A program made the translations under genes and the position numbers. DNA of 9,528 nt from NCBI GenBank assembly GCA_043720715.1, contig JAYSSF010000011.1, positions 1 through 9,528 on the forward strand. The letters run 5' to 3'. The notes under the pieces were generated by a model. The model did not search any database. It had not been told where the DNA came from and worked only from the letters and a program-made list of their open reading frames with translations. Positions 6,885 through 9,528 of this stretch are shown here, one piece after another. Source of the stretch: JAYSSF01 sp043720715 (GTDB lineage: Bacteria > Patescibacteriota > Gracilibacteria > Absconditabacterales > Absconditicoccaceae). The first letter of the stretch is position 1, and every line of letters starts with the position of its first letter.

Positions 6885-6902
6885 AATCAATTGTGATTTT
6901 TT
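6885..6902 (+). terminator. Weak terminator after tRNA-Leu
   Basis: AATCA (6885-6889) and TGATT (6894-6898) form a 5-bp A/T-rich stem around ATTG, running into a run of six T (6897-6902). Its position 22 bases past the tRNA fits, but the stem is weak. Confidence 0.4.
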
Positions 6903-6925
6903 GTTACTCAAAAAGTGAGATTGTC

Positions 6926-6953
6926 TTGCATTCTACTGCTCTTTTCCTATAGT
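6926..6953 (+). promoter_or_regulatory. Candidate promoter that decides the start of the pilin-like gene
   Basis: TTGCAT (6926-6931) and TATAGT (6948-6953) are 16 bases apart, a fair sigma-70 match. Transcription would begin near 6960. The -10 overlaps the in-frame GTG at 6952-6954, so that GTG would not be transcribed; this favours the ATG at 6985. Confidence 0.4.
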
Positions 6954-6984
6954 GAAGCGTATTATCACGTCATCCGTAATCATT

Positions 6985-7599
6985 ATGATGATAGCTCAAT
7001 CTCGTCGTACGTGAATCATAGCGAAACTAGCTGTTTTTGTGCTGGTTGTTTTAGGATATTTATGATCAACAAATGAATCATACGCAATAGAGTGCGTAGC
7101 TCCCGCTATTGATAATGGTCAATGAAGATGTATTACTCCTATAGAAAAAATAACACCTAAAGATCCATGTACCGTTTCTAATCCTGATCCAAAGCTCTGC
7201 CAAGCTCGAAAAGAGATGCAGACAAATAAGACCGAGAAAGAAAAAAGAGATAAATGTGATAAAACTTATTGAGAAAAATACTGTCAATGTAAGTATGATC
7301 TCAAGTGAATCTACCTTAATACTGAGGTTCCATTTATCGGAGATCCTACCAATAAAAGGTGTCTTGTGATGAGCACTGCATGATCTGCTCCTGTCAATGT
7401 GCTCAGAGCTCTGACCAAGATCTTGATGACCTTTGTGATGATCGGCGGATTTGGGATGATAGTATGGTGAGGTGTGCAGATTGCGTGATGAGACGTCAAA
7501 TGAGGCAAAGATAAAATCATCTGAGTTGCTGTTGCATTTGCCCTACTATGATCATTGTGAGTAATCCTGAGATTCATCAACCCTAATTTCTTCTCATAG
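6985..7599 (+). CDS. Secreted Cys-rich protein with two-helix pilin-like C-terminus (TrbC/VirB2-like)
   Basis: A 204-residue protein read through 13 TGA codons. Residues 1-34 are a signal peptide (n-region with RR at 7-8, core LAVFVLVVLGYLG, likely cleavage after SYA). Residues 35-130 are exported, charged and carry eight cysteines (37, 49, 62, 72, 91, 100, 102, 126). Two membrane helices follow, about 139-164 and 177-198, joined by the short loop AGGDVKGGKDK. That loop and the helix pair resemble the pilin-like TrbC/VirB2 proteins frequent in CPR genomes, usually with a G-D-x-x-K-x-x-G-K turn. The resemblance is architectural, from memory. The large Cys-rich domain before the helices is unusual for a pilin. 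Trp75 is encoded by CGA. GTG at 6952 would add 11 residues; the ATG gives a better signal peptide and lies after the candidate promoter. It could be a type IV secretion or pilus subunit, or a surface protein. Confidence 0.75.
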
Positions 7600-7608
7600 T
7601 TCATCTTC

Positions 7609-7653
7609 GTCATTGCGAGGAATGTAGTGTAACGAAATGACGCGGCAATCCAG
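7609..7653 (+). repeat. Dispersed GTCATTGCGAGG...GCAATCC repeat, copy 3
   Basis: GTCATTGCGAGG (7609-7620) and CGCGGCAATCCAG (about 7641-7653) flank a longer centre than in the other copies. ATTGC/GCAAT and TCATT/AATGA arms can pair. It lies 10 bases after the pilin-like gene's stop. Confidence 0.65.
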
Positions 7654-7696
7654 AGAAAAATATATAACTTTAATAATTATTTAAAATCATACTATC

Positions 7697-8080
7697 ATGA
7701 AATATACGCTCAACTGATCAGATATTATCATCAATGAACTTTTTGTCATTACGTCTGATGTGGCACAAGACACGGAGCTCCTCAAGCTAGCTAAAAAGAT
7801 CTGACCGGATATGCACTATCAGTCACAAGGTATGAAGCTTATAGACTATCCTGGTGAATATGAACTCAACGGCTATACGATCGAAGTGATCTCTGATAGT
7901 GAATGAACTCTCAACTATGTGATTGCAACTGGCGAAGATCATATCTGATACGTGCAAAACTCAAAGCTTGTAACCAATCGTATCTTTGCTGATGTGACAG
8001 ACTGGATCTGTGATCGTGATGATGTCATTGCTGCTATCGAGAAGCTTGATGAAGCTGGCAAAATACATGATGTGAGATAA
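7697..8080 (+). CDS. Small hypothetical protein upstream of rpoD
   Basis: A 127-residue acidic protein, four TGA codons read as Gly, stop TAA. I do not recognise it. It has no signal peptide or membrane segment, so it is probably cytoplasmic. The YPGEYELNGYTIEVI stretch (51-65) resembles the PGEYE-x-x-G strand pair found in some CPR UlaG-like metallo-beta-lactamase-fold proteins, but the HxHxDH metal site of that fold is absent, so this is at most a remnant or a chance match. It ends in an acidic helix (about 104-120). It lies 28 bases before rpoD on the same strand with no terminator between, so the two probably share a transcript. There is no Shine-Dalgarno before the ATG. Confidence 0.75.
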
Positions 8081-8108
8081 TCTTTCTAATTCTTCTAATC
8101 TTTAATCT

Positions 8109-9410
8109 ATGGCAATACCAAGAAAACCAGCTGTAAAGAAAACATGATCATCATTTAGTAATACATCTGCGAATACTACTGATGATGCCGCAGTATGACA
8201 AACTAGTGTCATCAAGCAAAGTCTACGGGAGAAACTGCAAGACGAAATCAATGAACTTCCAAAATGACTTCAATGACTCCTTCAAAAGTGAATGCAACAC
8301 TGACTTGTGTCAGAAGATGCAGTGATCTTTGAGATTGATGATTTGGACAAAAAGGAGCGCGCGATTGATAGATTTTACGAATTATGTGAAAAGCTAGGTA
8401 TCCGCATCCAGACTCTTGAAGAAATCCTCGAACTTGAGCGTCAGCAGATGCAAGAAGAGAGCAAAATTAGACTTGGCAAGGTGCAACTTCACGACACCAG
8501 TTATACGATCAATGATAAAGCGTATTCTGACACCATCAAGTTGTACTTCAACGAGCTGAGTAAGATAAACCTCCTAACTCCTGAAGAAGAAAAAGACCTC
8601 ACCAACAGAGTTAAAAGAGGAGATGAAACTGCCAAGAAGAAGCTGATCGAAGCAAACCTAAGGCTTGTAATCTCAGTCGCAAAGAAATACATGAGTAGCC
8701 GTCTCTCATTTCTTGATCTCATCCAAGAAGGAAATATTGGTCTCATCAAGGCAATTGAGAAGTTTGACCCAAGTAAAGATTTTAAATTTTCCACCTATGC
8801 TCACCGATGGATCAAACAATCAATCACCAAAGCTATCGCAGATCTTGGTAAGAACGTGAGAATCCCTGTCCACCTCATTGACGAGATGAATAGTTATAAT
8901 AAGGCATATCAAGAGTTATTTCAAAAATTCTCACGCGAACCAAGTAGTAAGGAGATCGCAGCCAAGCTCAACTTCCCCATCAAGAAGGTAAAGAAGCTGG
9001 AAGAAGTGATCTTCGGTAATGTGTCGCTGGATATGGATGTAGGTGAAGATGGTAAGAATACACTCTGAGATCTGATTGCAGATAACAATAACCTCCGCCC
9101 AGATCAGCAGTCTCAAAAAGACATCATCCGTGAAAACCTCGATAAGATATTGGAGATGTTTGATGATCGTGAGAGTAAGATCATCCGTATGAGATATGGT
9201 ATCGACTCACCCAAATATACACTCGAGCAGGTATGAGCAGAGTTTGAGGTAACACGCGAAAGAGTCAGACAGATCGAGCAAAAAGTAATCTCTAAGTTAC
9301 AGGAACATATCTGACTACAGCGCTTGTTGGGTATTGAAGATGAAGTAGAGAAGATGCACGCTCGTGGTGGTCCAAAAAAGAAAAAGAAAGAGAAGGATGA
9401 ACTATTGTAA
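8109..9410 (+). CDS. rpoD: Primary RNA polymerase sigma factor RpoD (sigma-70)
   Basis: A 433-residue sigma factor that directs RNA polymerase to promoters. An N-terminal tail (1-60), rich in Ser/Thr and TGA-coded Gly, precedes a sigma-1.1-like helical segment (about 65-112, DAVIFEIDDLDKKERAID). Region 1.2 is about 139-170 and region 2 about 171-255: NLRLVISVAKKY, FLDLIQEGNIGL, then FKFSTYAHWWIKQSITKAIA. The first Trp of the WW pair (233), needed for promoter melting, is a CGA codon. Region 3 is about 256-320 and region 4 about 335-408, with the helix-turn-helix YTLEQVGAEFEVTRERVRQIEQ. Gln237 and Thr240 match the residues that contact the -10 element, so ordinary -10 boxes are expected. Nine TGA codons are Gly, six of them in the first 65 residues, so standard-code reading loses both ends. 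The protein ends in a Lys-rich tail (GGPKKKKKEKDELL). A strong terminator follows. Confidence 0.97.
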
Positions 9411-9444
9411 TTAAAAAAACCTTGGCGCAATAGAGCCTGTCCCA

Positions 9445-9490
9445 AAAATACCTAAATCCGTAAGGATTTAGGTATTTTCTTCTATATTTT
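9445..9490 (+). terminator. Strong terminator of rpoD
   Basis: A perfect 15-bp stem: AAAATACCTAAATCC (9445-9459) pairs with 9464-9478 around the tetraloop GTAA. It runs into TTTTCTTCTATATTTT. It lies 35 bases after the rpoD stop. Because the stem begins with A and ends with T, it could act in both directions. Confidence 0.8.
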
Positions 9491-9505
9491 AGTAGTAAGT
9501 TATGT

Positions 9506-9521
9506 ATACTAGATATAGTAT
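9506..9521. repeat. Short perfect inverted repeat near the right edge
   Basis: ATACTA (9506-9511), GATA and TAGTAT (9516-9521) form a 6-bp palindrome in AT-rich DNA. It could be an operator or part of a promoter for a gene beyond the window; chance is also possible. Confidence 0.3.
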
Positions 9522-9528
9522 TTCATAG

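Noticed and set aside
7311..7613. 100-codon ORF on the minus strand
   Set aside because: Antisense to the two-helix pilin-like gene; low-complexity and without motifs.
8501..8794. 97-codon ORF on the minus strand
   Set aside because: It is the complement of conserved sigma-70 region 2 and so a shadow.
97..9410. TGA codons as selenocysteine sites
   Set aside because: They are far too many, have no SECIS-like hairpins after them, and align with glycine positions in motifs.
9502..9528. Short ORF at the right edge
   Set aside because: Eight codons ending in TAG, without a ribosome site; not a gene.

Overview
The window comes from a bacterium with a reassigned genetic code, most likely a member of the Absconditabacterales (SR1; Gracilibacteria lineage of the Patescibacteria/CPR). 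Read with the standard code, almost every gene is chopped into fragments by TGA. Read with TGA as glycine, the fragments join into intact, recognisable proteins. I count about 86 in-frame TGA codons in nine genes, and every gene ends in TAA or TAG. CGA and CGG also appear to be tryptophan: CGA sits at the invariant Trp of the DsbB CxxCW motif, at the first Trp of the WW pair of the primary sigma factor, and at the Trp of GTWGPP in a metallophosphoesterase. CGC, CGT, AGA and AGG serve as Arg. This matches NCBI table 37 (Absconditabacterales) better than table 25 (TGA=Gly only). All translations below use TGA=Gly and CGA/CGG=Trp.

Layout. 1-786 is AT-rich. It holds the extreme N-terminus of a possible transposase leaving the left edge (minus) and an unknown secreted Cys-rich protein (97-786, minus). 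A complete Uup-like ABC-F ATPase follows (1029-2810, plus). Next come dispersed repeats, a hairpin and a small unknown minus-strand gene (2979-3308) that may be frameshifted at its 5' end. 3601-4716 is a membrane-anchored metallophosphoesterase and 4802-5263 a DsbB-type disulfide oxidoreductase, both plus. Two convergent terminators separate these from signal peptidase I (5436-6098) and SSB (6221-6634), both minus. On the plus strand there follow tRNA-Leu(CAA) (6782-6862), a secreted Cys-rich protein with two C-terminal membrane helices of pilin-like (TrbC/VirB2-like) architecture (6985-7599), a small unknown protein (7697-8080) and the primary sigma factor RpoD (8109-9410) with a strong terminator.

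How the parts fit. Most genes are housekeeping: translation (ABC-F, tRNA), transcription (RpoD), replication (SSB) and envelope export (signal peptidase I). DsbB fits the unusual number of cysteines in the exported proteins: 7 in the 97-786 product, 8 in the pilin-like protein and 6 in the external domain of the signal peptidase. Starts mostly lack Shine-Dalgarno sequences and often follow pyrimidine-rich leaders. Two kinds of short dispersed repeat (GTCATTGCGAGG...GCAATCC and GGACG...CGTCCCTAC hairpins) lie between genes. No stretch over 300 bases is without a gene. I see no CRISPR array, complete mobile element or phage module.
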